64,000 nt of DNA from Pseudomonas piscis. Its GTDB lineage: Bacteria > Pseudomonadota > Gammaproteobacteria > Pseudomonadales > Pseudomonadaceae. The notes under the pieces were generated by a model. That model was not told the origin of the DNA and did not search any database. It saw only the letters and a program-made list of their open reading frames with translations. Positions 11,601-17,663 of this stretch are shown here, piece by piece; within the stretch, counting starts at the first letter, position 1, and each line of letters starts with the position of its first letter. The stretch covers positions 124,001 through 188,000 of the forward strand of contig NZ_WHUV01000005.1 of NCBI RefSeq assembly GCF_009380155.1, in the 5' to 3' direction. The position numbers and the translations under genes were made by a program.

Positions 11601-11620
11601 TCCTTGGACATAAAAGCCAT
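2630..11620 (-). CDS. fitD: Insecticidal toxin FitD (Mcf family)
   Basis: This is a very large protein of 2996 residues, the size class of Photorhabdus Mcf1 and Pseudomonas FitD, lethal to insect larvae on injection. It starts at an ATG behind AGAGGA. Helical charged sequence fills the first ~250 residues. Around 1394-1515 there is a papain-like fold signature of peptidase family C58: R1401-C1402-Y1403 in SGGRCYPLV, H1491 in TQNHSMM and D1510 in FYDPNVG. This resembles the RCD/Y motif of the Mcf-like effector of MARTX toxins. From about 1760 to 1900 a glycine/alanine-rich hydrophobic hairpin region (e.g. AGVILGGLAVGF) resembles the TcdA/TcdB pore-forming translocation segment. The C terminus (about 2823-2905, GGSADDTY and SRQGDDVLL) looks like an RTX-associated domain, but no intact GGxGxDxUx nonapeptide run is visible. 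It is flanked by its own type I secretion genes. Confidence 0.95.
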   Translation of the reverse strand: MAFMSKDFTRLLNSLVDQHIKASGRQTEWFNMSADERASYIAEVGERLLDMQQSTLSVLAAQHYQMQDNPVSIGDQLKTLQQRREQMNAIADTPATSAYKQQLDRDILLYSRQQTATSHYERTWLKALGVLSPEGAKRLEHKSLVASAQAKQDKLKGRIERLEQQLAIQVADSTFSQSYVTLFSELQAYKDVSARYASLLDAAPAQQAASLAALAKPPRSSDELPVNLSLLLMEERPGYIRMNVALVNPSTDGRFKDFFLDHGKLVVPTDGVLNFSFGTAARSLAWQQQYRLKSEPPSRRSPTYAPIRSVLVKTAFVEQYFANHLVSESSLREGFKAQVLGNGRKLLLTGVDRKVPNQVGVQVSGQSPGTSASREVPLGSALSELINQNADIASFQTIGLEDYRQHGYHPDRDGVFVNIHELERSVGFTERQYLLEMPQDGGYRAATPFALITVEGDKVSSSHLSQAQTDALYQYNSAFFDKLEQLRNGGIKASRLFEGSSERASFVQQLGRLLERNHITPAGVLKAEYSRTSLRDIKGNNLNKVLWEQAFAASAWHSADGDALLFDLAARLADDPALAKALDGGYVQSDIAQARLLLAPLYEPWQARAVDTENQRVAAANAAQHPGNPRIQLFDAVAVQRALDGKVLDLLLRGPAVLEPIDASLRPAVEQLLASEQGRSLRKQALFHALRPLADSLGKAAAPINAHAQLAPPGGADKVVINNRLNQPDPYLILNTHPEQAQAAATWLVEDDKYRSYNQFRPDPENVATRYMNDLDTPFVGGISGTTQTVSNALPELFGSALSVKQYWQFQMANAAFMIRNGYHSFFETLYVAARYEPQGADSIGQDMLQMFDRYRTEGHEQALQGELYDGVMARVLPIVNEGLPASEQFHPPRFTSIGPMPSLLGQAAKDLQLKAGLESLGSGFEPRQGSADIQQFAADPVQFAKTHALSAEALVKAGRLPAQGDVQLVKVAANLYELEYTEHGSNEIAAGGDSVPAYFLGYNGPNQANAAPAYVDIPKHAAAGSFLFTGTLSGCSLVVTSLDADTFRVYHDGRVNSSLLYDNVVMAVDYKDYQVAGTAEGLAAAYMQYLDGQWQLVFQRQEYQREGHTVWPKLRAGAEPLAIQTVDAQVQARNHSEFAAYREQVHQNLKKVAAQFGVASDGVADGVYSGGDFAPDHPAIAAWNRLREEVQAKVNADIQQVVDQRFELQDRRRTASDKGLIDQQIKQLNLTQDYYRAQYDPVLREAGSVEKTWLWQQIKASQGSAAVVRTDDSAIQGGGEERTSSIGERYAIAEAYQRGARGTAFNDGLRDFRQVKIPGVDDKMSSLEMKRLFLDGSLTPQQRGALSARISETAQAEYIDKVLRQTAVFSEDFHKAGSVFGQLAPQDFYLSLVGDRSGGRCYPLVRAMAVALANGGEAGVNSLVQKLFLASADPEAGSSTLLKNSLIRLHSNVDAVQASTEVGQLKLSEVVARLAASKGTAMFALNTQNHSMMVGSTQGAEGQRYYFYDPNVGIFAFDSTQALASAMQQHLVTRKLAAHYGSFGSQSQPAFNLVQIDTAKMAQVPVGNGLDVADLSRPQELAGVIGQRRQVEQAVSAQQRVSEDLRLGAALTTFDAEQWGARFEAASIRLAAEHQLDGHWIPIISTLEEPKEGGYRVQFINRDQPQLEPRWLATEDGTFVEFRRFVDEHMRVFNEHFTLEHGQIRPRAGVGEAPAVDGLNAGFAVQTLIQWFADKNRQEAAQGTLAPDLATALKIHSYLGLAQIGHGTLQDVAKVTELVRTALRGEAMAAQTSLRDFASTLGHTVNEGAGLLFGGAMVGLDAYELAHAENDVQKAVFGTQLAFDSASFVTGAAGVGAGLLGASTAAAALGGAGVILGGLAVGFTALAQAFGAVAEDAKAVGRYFDALDQAYKGNGYRYDADKQVLVPLAGAVVKRLDLRNNQIGFDSQYIYRTHHGSTGSGAINYFFWAGDFPRMIHDRDQAIEVRSGIGYGQDTKALEHGDSKALILPGTPKSYISYEYMILPGATTRHDTGFDVIRRLEEDRRFDYDFYIFPSEETIRRIRQEYVWTPVEVLLDSSDRQLIVPELPKELHGYLNYQVKGSGGRYLVGLNEGAQVELASEAGTIASRWIIDTSQLADQSISVAKDQLKVGGVVVKLDPAHNGQVLLVNAKGEVREVDFTSLDTQVVEEDASKWQVPGQRIEQHLSELAKAHQLHGQYVTVENYSHGGRNVGRAFYDVAKERMLFTDTQVEQARNAQLGAVVGDHAYFVDAENAAAWRVEIATGKVDAQFAPSFNQSAGRISRFWQEGDAVYLARRYQLKEREAELNFRILGDRMELVGVVGDDALLQLSARSQQHGDTLKTLLQGYQEQATERATPVYSLGAPMVEPSAAALVTVFGLDDAKVAHRYWVRTSDGTLIKPNLAPPEGEQPAPDAQGQPRSAWPIPPDLVFAGSMLQPAGPEVFFFYSQQQKVVFRQEGAGQKVLDGSQPNALRLALPALANVLELNGHLVAVTGDGRVARIEASGQLAYEAVNEHWLKGRATWWQDLASVNGSSATLAVFGAKTTDGKGALPVWYHNGQVVVASPALHGKSLQFLGFDDASASARLFEPESGKLYLQAPMSAEALATAFAADQMLAASAQVPAATALLSEVPLRSAVQVDAGLRLTTAKGEVLLRNNAGEVQLVALDKGWQRERLGNLPQALAEVAGHWRAQGVLTLQGDGTQGWFDVASAQMFASNGIAAASDLRFIGVAAGSPNSAYVYSPAEQALYQVQPQGAQKLGHYGNVQRVGSSLLLQGGGVDGRQDELTPPLIAGVDSVVLHGGSADDTYRLSAQTWAHYRTVVIDNDDPGQALDRLIMPVADAKDILVSRQGDDVLLTDAGTGSALVLRQVLGSQAAAHGHLQIELQGDSAVISVEQLLQGFAQIGSSKGGLFELASRERPASPESNDLVALADAEGPSLAKLSGAMAAFADTGGVREHLPQNRQATQALLAPPLT

Positions 11621-11734
11621 TGCGGTGATCCTCTGTCTGTTTTACGGCGGCCCTTGGTGTCGCCAAGGGCCCTCTAGGGAGATGCGGGGTGGGGAGACAT
11701 GGCTGGTTGGTGAGCCCTCCTGCCGTCGGTGGAA

Positions 11735-13876
11735 TCAATCGTTCATCTGCAAGGCCCATTGCCGGGCGTACAGGCCATCCAGGGCGAGCAGTTGTTCATG
11801 GGTGCCCTGTTCGAGTACCCGCCCCTGGTCGATGACCAGGATGCGGTCGGCGTGGCGCAGGGTATTGAGGCGATGGGCCACGCTGATCACCGTGCGGCCG
11901 CGGGCGATGTCTCGCAGGTTGGCCATCACCGCGGCTTCCGACTCGTAGTCCAGGGCGCTGGTGGCCTCGTCCAGCAACAAGATCCCGGGGTTGCCCAACA
12001 AGGCCCGGGCCAGGGCGATGCGCTGGCGCTGGCCGCCGGACAACTGACCGCCCCGCTCGCCGACCTGGGTCTCGTAGCCCTGGGCCAGGGCCTCGATGAA
12101 ATCGGCCGCGCCCGCCAGGCTGGCCGCGTGCCGGACCTCGGCATCGCAGGCCTGGGGCCGGCACAGGCGGATGTTCTCGGCCACGCTGCCGGCGAACAGC
12201 ACGCTTTCCTGGAGCACCACGCTCATGTTGCGACGCAGGGCCACCGGGTCGGCGATGGCCAGGTCGATGCCGTCCACCAGCACCTGGCCGTGCTGGGGCA
12301 CGTAGAGCCGCTGCAACAGGCGGGTCAGGGTCGACTTGCCGGAACCGGAAGGCCCGGTGACGCCGACGAACTCCCCCGGGCGGACCTCCAGGTCGAGGTT
12401 GCGCAGGATCTCCTGGCCGTCTTCCTCATAGCGAAAGCGCACGCCCTGGAACTTCACCGCGCCCTGCAACGCCGGCACCGAGGCCAGGCCGCCGCTGCCG
12501 CTCTCGCATTCGGTGTCGAGGATGTCGCCCAGGCGCCGCAGGGAAATCAGCGTGTGCTGGAAGTCCTGCCAGACCTGGGCCAGGCGCAGGATCGGCTCCA
12601 CCACATGCCCGGCCAGCATGTTGAAGGCCACCAGTTGCCCCGGGCTCAGCCGCCCGTCCAGCACCAGCATCACCCCCCACCACAGCAGCAGCGCGGAACA
12701 CAGCTTCTGGATCAGGCCAATGCCCTGCCCGGCCCAGATACCGACGATGCGGGTGTGGAACGCCGCGCGCACATAGGCCGCCAGTTGCCGTTGCCACTGT
12801 TGCTGGAAGCCGCTCTCGATAGCCCCGGTCTTGATGGTTTCGATGCCGGTCACGGCCTCGGTAAGAAATGCCGTGTTGGCCGCGTTCAGCTCGTACTCCC
12901 GCAGGGCCCGGCTGCGCAACAAGGGCCCCACGCACAACCAGAACAGGAAATACAGGGCCAGGGAGCCCACCACCACCCAGGTCAGCAGCGGCGCATAGGC
13001 GTACATCACGGCAATGAACAGCCCGCAGAAGGCCAGGTCCAGCACCAGGGTCAGGGCCGAGCCGGTGAGGAACTGGCGGACCTGCTGCATCTCGCCGACC
13101 CGGGCGATGATCTCGCCGGTCTGCCGGCCCTGGAAGTATCCCAGTGGCAGCTGGACCAGGTGCTGGTACAGACGCGCGGACAACTCGGCGTTGATCTTGC
13201 TCGCCACGTTGCTGAACAGCCAGGAACGCAGCAGGCCGAACAGCGGCTCGAACAGCGCCAGGGCCAGCATGGCGATGCCCAGCACTTGCAGGCTGGACAT
13301 ACCGCGGCTGACCAGGACCCGGTCGATGATGTTCTCGAACAGCAACGGCGTGACCAGCGCCACCAGTTGCAGCATCAGCGAGACCAGCAACACGCTGCGA
13401 AACTGCCGTGCGTGCTTGAGGATCGACGGCAGGAACCAGCCGACTCCGAAACCCTGGGTCCGGGGCTCGACATGCCGCTCGGCCAGCAGCAGTACCCGGC
13501 CATGCCAGAGCCCGGCAAGCTCCTCGCCGGACAGGCTCTGGCACTGCCCCTGCAACGGCCAGAACAGCCGCAGCCGGTCACCGTCCACCGCGTCCAGCAC
13601 CGCCCAGCCCCGGGTGGTCTCCAGCAATGCCGGCAACGGCAGGTTGTGCAGGCGCCCCAGGTGGCTGTGCACCGCCCGTGCCCGCAGGCCGATCCAACCG
13701 GCGCAGCGTCGCAGGTCGAGGCTGTCGGCCAGGCCCTCGACCCGGCCCAGGCGGTGCTGCAACTGCGCCACGCTGATGCTCAGGTCGAATCGCCTGGCGG
13801 CCCAAGCCAATGCATGCAGGCCAGTATCGAGTATCGTCGGCGCCTGTTCGGCGGCGGGATTGAAGGCTGTGCTCAT
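11735..13876 (-). CDS. fitC: Type I secretion ABC transporter FitC
   Basis: A 713-residue ABC exporter of the HlyB/PrtD type. An N-terminal C39-peptidase-like domain (about residues 10-140) lacks the catalytic cysteine, so it should bind rather than cut the substrate. A six-helix exporter core follows (FRSVLLVSLMLQLVALVTPLLF onward). The ATPase domain has Walker A GPSGSGKST near residue 510, signature LSGGQRQR near 610 and Walker B ILLLDEATS near 635. The ATG at 13876 has GGAG eight bases upstream and lies two bases past the fitB stop; an in-frame TTG at 13882 would give a four-base overlap. It acts with FitA and FitB in the inner membrane to export FitD. Two ABC subunits in one system is unusual for type I secretion; a heterodimer is an inference. 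Confidence 0.92.
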   Translation of the reverse strand: MSTAFNPAAEQAPTILDTGLHALAWAARRFDLSISVAQLQHRLGRVEGLADSLDLRRCAGWIGLRARAVHSHLGRLHNLPLPALLETTRGWAVLDAVDGDRLRLFWPLQGQCQSLSGEELAGLWHGRVLLLAERHVEPRTQGFGVGWFLPSILKHARQFRSVLLVSLMLQLVALVTPLLFENIIDRVLVSRGMSSLQVLGIAMLALALFEPLFGLLRSWLFSNVASKINAELSARLYQHLVQLPLGYFQGRQTGEIIARVGEMQQVRQFLTGSALTLVLDLAFCGLFIAVMYAYAPLLTWVVVGSLALYFLFWLCVGPLLRSRALREYELNAANTAFLTEAVTGIETIKTGAIESGFQQQWQRQLAAYVRAAFHTRIVGIWAGQGIGLIQKLCSALLLWWGVMLVLDGRLSPGQLVAFNMLAGHVVEPILRLAQVWQDFQHTLISLRRLGDILDTECESGSGGLASVPALQGAVKFQGVRFRYEEDGQEILRNLDLEVRPGEFVGVTGPSGSGKSTLTRLLQRLYVPQHGQVLVDGIDLAIADPVALRRNMSVVLQESVLFAGSVAENIRLCRPQACDAEVRHAASLAGAADFIEALAQGYETQVGERGGQLSGGQRQRIALARALLGNPGILLLDEATSALDYESEAAVMANLRDIARGRTVISVAHRLNTLRHADRILVIDQGRVLEQGTHEQLLALDGLYARQWALQMND

Positions 13877-13878
13877 GC

Positions 13879-15264
13879 TCAACGCTCCCGTAACGCTTCG
13901 GACTGGTACTCGCGGATCGGCCCCAGCAGGTAGTTGATCACCCGCCGTTCGCCGGTGCGGATCTCACCCGTGACGCTCATCCCGGCTTGCAGGGGCATGG
14001 GCTGTTGTCCCTCGGCCAGCGTCTCGCGCGCCAGGCGGATACGAGTCGGAAACACCAGGCCCTGCTGTTCATCCTTGATGGCGTCGCCGGAAACATGCTC
14101 CACCGTGCCGCGCAGGGTGCCGTAGCGGGTGTAGGGGAAGGCGTCGACCTTGAGCTCCACCGGCTGGCCGGCCCTGACGAAACCGACGTCCTTGTTCAGC
14201 ACCATGACCTCGGCGTCCAGCTCGGCGCCTTCGGGCACTATCACCAAGAGTTGCTGCGCCGGCTGCACCGCACCGCCCAGGGTGTGTACCGCCAGTTGCT
14301 GGACCACACCGTCCACCGGTGCCAGCAAGGTCTGCAGGCGCTGCCGGTCACGGCCACGGATCAACTGCTGCTCGAGCACGGCGACATCCTGGTGGCTGCG
14401 GTTGAGCAACTCGTGCTGCTCGCGCTGGGTCCGGGCCAGGAAGCTGTCGCGCTGTTCCTGGCGGTTCTGCGCCTGGGCCTTGAGCACCTGCAGCTCGGCA
14501 TGCTGCTGGGCCAGGGAGCGCTCGACCTCCAGCTGTTCCTTTTCCTGTTCGAGCAACTCGACCCGGGGCATCAACTGTTCGGCGGCCATCGCCCGGCGCG
14601 CATCGAGGCGCCGGCGCACGTTGCCGGCCAGCTTGCCCAGGGCGGCGATCTCGCCGTTGCGGGCCCGTTGGCTGGCCTGGTTGATGGCGATCTCGGCATT
14701 GAGGCTGTCGAGGTTGGCGCGGATCTCCTTCCAGTTGCTGGCCAACTGTTGTCGCGCCGCCGCGACCTGCTCGGCGTCCAGGCCCGCAGGTGGCTGGTAG
14801 CTAGCCAGCGGGTCCTCGCTCAGCAAGGCGCGGGCCCGGGCCAGCTCCAGGCGCTTGAAGGCCAGTTGCGCACGCAACTCGCCGAGCTCGGCATCGATGC
14901 CGATGGGGTTGAGCGCCACCAGCACGTCGCCGGCCTTGACCCGTTGCCCATCGCGTACGTGGATCGCGCGGACTTCGCCGGCCTCGTGGGCCTGGATCAC
15001 CTTGGTGTAGCTGGAGACCATCAGGCGCCCGGCGGCACTGGCGTGGATGTCGAGGAAGCCGAGGATGGCCCAGCCCAGGGCCAGGGCGATGCTCAGGATC
15101 AGCAGCAGGGCCGTGCCTCGCGCCCAGGGTGCGGGTGGGCGTTCGACGATCTCCAGGTAACCGGGCTGGAATTCGTATTCGTCACGGCTGCGTTGCACCA
15201 GGGCCGGGGCCGCGCGCAACAGTTGCCAGGCGCGCCGCCAGGCAGTCAGCAGGCCTTGCATCAT
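13879..15264 (-). CDS. fitB: Type I secretion membrane-fusion protein FitB (HlyD family)
   Basis: A 461-residue periplasmic adaptor. The cytoplasmic N terminus is about 50 residues, followed by one transmembrane helix (about 50-70, TALLLILSIALALGWAILGF). Then come a lipoyl-like hairpin half (EAGEVRAIHVRDGQRVKAGD), a long coiled coil (about 120-300, e.g. LLEQEKEQLEVERSLAQQ), the second lipoyl half (LLAPVDGVVQQL) and the HlyD beta-barrel (GTVEHVSGDAI). It bridges the FitA/FitC ABC proteins to the FitE channel. The ATG at 15264 overlaps the fitA stop by four bases (ATGA) and follows AAGGAG, so translation is probably coupled. A longer frame open to 15393 would lie inside fitA and is not used. 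Confidence 0.92.
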   Translation of the reverse strand: MMQGLLTAWRRAWQLLRAAPALVQRSRDEYEFQPGYLEIVERPPAPWARGTALLLILSIALALGWAILGFLDIHASAAGRLMVSSYTKVIQAHEAGEVRAIHVRDGQRVKAGDVLVALNPIGIDAELGELRAQLAFKRLELARARALLSEDPLASYQPPAGLDAEQVAAARQQLASNWKEIRANLDSLNAEIAINQASQRARNGEIAALGKLAGNVRRRLDARRAMAAEQLMPRVELLEQEKEQLEVERSLAQQHAELQVLKAQAQNRQEQRDSFLARTQREQHELLNRSHQDVAVLEQQLIRGRDRQRLQTLLAPVDGVVQQLAVHTLGGAVQPAQQLLVIVPEGAELDAEVMVLNKDVGFVRAGQPVELKVDAFPYTRYGTLRGTVEHVSGDAIKDEQQGLVFPTRIRLARETLAEGQQPMPLQAGMSVTGEIRTGERRVINYLLGPIREYQSEALRER

Positions 15265-17426
15265 TCGCTCTCCTTGCGCAGCGCCTGTTGCAGCGCCCAC
15301 AAGCGCGCATAGCAACCACCGTTGGCGAGCAATTGCTGATGGTTGCCCGATTCGCTGATGCGCCCGTGTTCCAGGGCGATGATCCGCTGGCAATGGCGTA
15401 CCGCCGACAGGCGGTGGGCAATGATGATCACCGTGCGCCCCTTTGCGATGCGCGCCATGTTGTCCTGGATCAGCGCCTGGGATTCGTCGTCCAGGGCGCT
15501 GGTGGCCTCGTCGAAGATCAACAGCCGCGGGTCGCCCATCAGTGCCCGGGCGATGGCGATGCGTTGCCGCTGGCCGCCGGACAGCGAGCTGCCGGCTTCG
15601 GCCAGTACCGTGTCGTAGCCCAGGGGCAGGCGCAGGATGAACTCGTGGGCACCGGCCAGGCGCGCCGCCTCGATCACGCTCTCCAGGGACGCGGTTGGCT
15701 GGCGCAGGGCGATGTTGTGCCGCACGCTGCGGTTGAACAGGTAGTTTTCCTGCAGCACCACGCCGATCTGGCTGCGCAACCAGGCCGGCTGCAACTGCTG
15801 CAGCGGTACACCGTCGATCAAGATGCGCCCGGCGTCCGGGGTGTAGAGTTTTTGCAGCAGGCGGGTGAGCGTGCTCTTGCCAGAGCCGGACGGCCCGACG
15901 ATGCCCAGGGTCTGGCCGGCGGCGATGTGCAAGTCCAGGCCCCGCAGCACCAGCTCCAGTTCCGGGCGATAGCGGAACGCGAGGCGCTCGATCCGTACCT
16001 CGCCGCGCAGGGCCTGTGCCGGGCGTCGATCGCCCTCGACCTGCTCCACCGGCAGGTTGAGCATGTCGCCCAGCTTGTCCACCGACACCCGGACGCGGAC
16101 GAACTGCTGCCAGACCTCGATCAGCTTGGCCACCGGCTGGCTGACGTGGGACAGCATCATGTTGAAGGCGATCAATTGGCCGATGGTCATCTGCAGGTCG
16201 ATGACCTTGCTCGCTCCCCAGCAGATCACCGCCACCGCCGTGACCTTCTGCAACAGCGTCACCACCTGGCTGATGGCGCTACCCAGGGTCTGGCTGGCAA
16301 ACCCGGCCTCGACCATCTGCGCCGTCTGTGCCTCCCAGCGCCTTTGCATGCGCGGCTCCACCGCCAGGCTCTTGATGGTTTCGCTGCTGCTCACGCTCTC
16401 GTTGAGAAAGGCGCTATTGCGCGCCGCGCTGTAGAACTGCTGCTCGATGCGCTTCTCCAGCGCGCCGGTGCTGGCCCAGGCCAGGAGTGCGTAGAGTGGC
16501 AGGGTCAGCAGCACCAGCAGGGTCAGCGGCCAGGAGATCCAGGCCATCACCGCGAAGAACACCAAGGTGAAGGCCACGTCCACGCACAGGGTCAGCAGGG
16601 AGCCGGTGAGGAATTCGCGGATGCTGTCCAGCTCCTGCACCCGCGTGATGATCGCGCCTACCTGGCGCTGCTTGAAATACAGCAGCGGCAGCCCCAGCAG
16701 ATGGCGGAACAGCTTGACCCCGAGGCCAATGTCGATGCGGTTGGCGGTGTGCGCCGAGAGGTATTCGCGCAACCCCTTGAGCAGCACCTCGAACAGGCCG
16801 ACCGCCACCAGGGTCATCACCAGCACATCGAGGGTCGACAGCGCCCGGTGCACCATGACCTTGTCCATGACCGCCTGGAAGAACAACGGAGTCGCCAGGG
16901 CCAGCACTTGCAAGACCAGGGAGCACAGCAACACTTCGCCGAGTATCCGCCGGTGACGCAGCAGTTCGGGCACGAACCAGGACAGGTCGAAACGCAGGCT
17001 CCCCTGGCGCAGGCGAATCACCTCGCCGCTCCAGGCCTCGGCCAACTCTGCGCGCTCGAGCACTTGCGGGGTCGGGACAGTCGGGCGTTGCACCAGGGCC
17101 TGGGCTTCGCTAAGCCGGGCCAGCAGGACGAAGGCGCCGCTGCGGTCGCGCCAGACCAGGGGCAGCATCTTCGGGGTGAGGCGCTTGAGTGCCAGGCGCT
17201 CCAGGCGCAGGTCGACGCCAGCCTCCCGAGCGTAGCCCTTGAGCGCCTGGCGCAGGTTGTGCCCGCCTGCCGCGGCACTGGCTCGTGGCGCGCGCTCCTG
17301 GGTCAGTTGCAGCAGCAATTGGCAACAGGCCAGGGCGCACTGGACGGTATCCGTGGCGTCGGCCTGCGCCATCGCGGGACGTTCGCCAAGAAGTGGCGAT
17401 GCAGGGGTTTGGGGATTGACTGGCAT
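15261..17426 (-). CDS. fitA: Type I secretion ABC transporter FitA
   Basis: A 721-residue HlyB-like ABC exporter and first gene of the fit operon. The N-terminal ~150 residues form a C39-like domain (LRQALKGYAREAGVDLRLERL, then LPLVWRDRSGAFVLLAR). Its catalytic cysteine/histidine pair is not recognisable, as in the binding-only domain of HlyB. The membrane core starts near RHRRILGEVLLCSLVLQVL. The ATPase has GPSGSGKST near residue 513, LSGGQRQR near 614 and LIFDEATSALDDE near 638. It overlaps fitB by four bases. The ATG at 17426 has only a weak GAGCGG ribosome site. Upstream, 17427-17627 carries two perfect palindromes and a Fur-like element annotated separately. Predicted inner-membrane exporter subunit for FitD. 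Confidence 0.92.
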   Translation of the reverse strand: MPVNPQTPASPLLGERPAMAQADATDTVQCALACCQLLLQLTQERAPRASAAAGGHNLRQALKGYAREAGVDLRLERLALKRLTPKMLPLVWRDRSGAFVLLARLSEAQALVQRPTVPTPQVLERAELAEAWSGEVIRLRQGSLRFDLSWFVPELLRHRRILGEVLLCSLVLQVLALATPLFFQAVMDKVMVHRALSTLDVLVMTLVAVGLFEVLLKGLREYLSAHTANRIDIGLGVKLFRHLLGLPLLYFKQRQVGAIITRVQELDSIREFLTGSLLTLCVDVAFTLVFFAVMAWISWPLTLLVLLTLPLYALLAWASTGALEKRIEQQFYSAARNSAFLNESVSSSETIKSLAVEPRMQRRWEAQTAQMVEAGFASQTLGSAISQVVTLLQKVTAVAVICWGASKVIDLQMTIGQLIAFNMMLSHVSQPVAKLIEVWQQFVRVRVSVDKLGDMLNLPVEQVEGDRRPAQALRGEVRIERLAFRYRPELELVLRGLDLHIAAGQTLGIVGPSGSGKSTLTRLLQKLYTPDAGRILIDGVPLQQLQPAWLRSQIGVVLQENYLFNRSVRHNIALRQPTASLESVIEAARLAGAHEFILRLPLGYDTVLAEAGSSLSGGQRQRIAIARALMGDPRLLIFDEATSALDDESQALIQDNMARIAKGRTVIIIAHRLSAVRHCQRIIALEHGRISESGNHQQLLANGGCYARLWALQQALRKESE

Positions 17427-17503
17427 AGACCGCTCGTTTCAAGACCCCGGGCTGCAAGAACACGGGGACAGGGAGATTCGAGGCCAGTCTGCGGCAGCTA
17501 TCC

Positions 17504-17522
17504 GGGAATGATAATCAGCCGC
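17504..17522. promoter_or_regulatory. Fur-like sequence upstream of fitA
   Basis: Thirteen of nineteen bases match the Fur consensus GATAATGATAATCATTATC, including an unbroken AATGATAATCA core at 17507-17517. It lies 78 bases upstream of the fitA start, where a promoter or operator would be expected. Iron control of fit genes is not something this sequence alone can establish. Confidence 0.3.
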
Positions 17523-17526
17523 ATGA

Positions 17527-17540
17527 TTGAAAGCTTTCAA
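17527..17540. promoter_or_regulatory. Perfect 14-bp palindrome, candidate operator for the fit operon
   Basis: TTGAAAGCTTTCAA is a perfect palindrome about 100 bases upstream of fitA. A second perfect palindrome, GGCATATGCC, lies at 17603-17612. The fit operon is known to be driven by a LysR-type activator, FitG (encoded outside this window), and palindromes of this kind are plausible binding sites. Assignment to FitG is inference. Confidence 0.35.
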
Positions 17541-17627
17541 GCAAAACTTAAGCAATCAAAGCCTGCTTTCGAGGGTCGAACAGGCGCGCGCAACGGGGGG
17601 CAGGCATATGCCAGGCATGGGCCGGGC

Positions 17628-17654
17628 AAAAAAAAAGCCGGACTCGCGTCCGGC
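17628..17654 (-). terminator. Rho-independent terminator of the TerC-family gene
   Basis: On the minus strand a perfect 7-bp stem GCCGGAC/GTCCGGC with a four-base loop is followed directly by nine T residues. It lies nine bases past the stop of the TerC-family gene and insulates the fit operon from upstream transcription. Confidence 0.9.
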
Positions 17655-17663
17655 TCTGTCACC

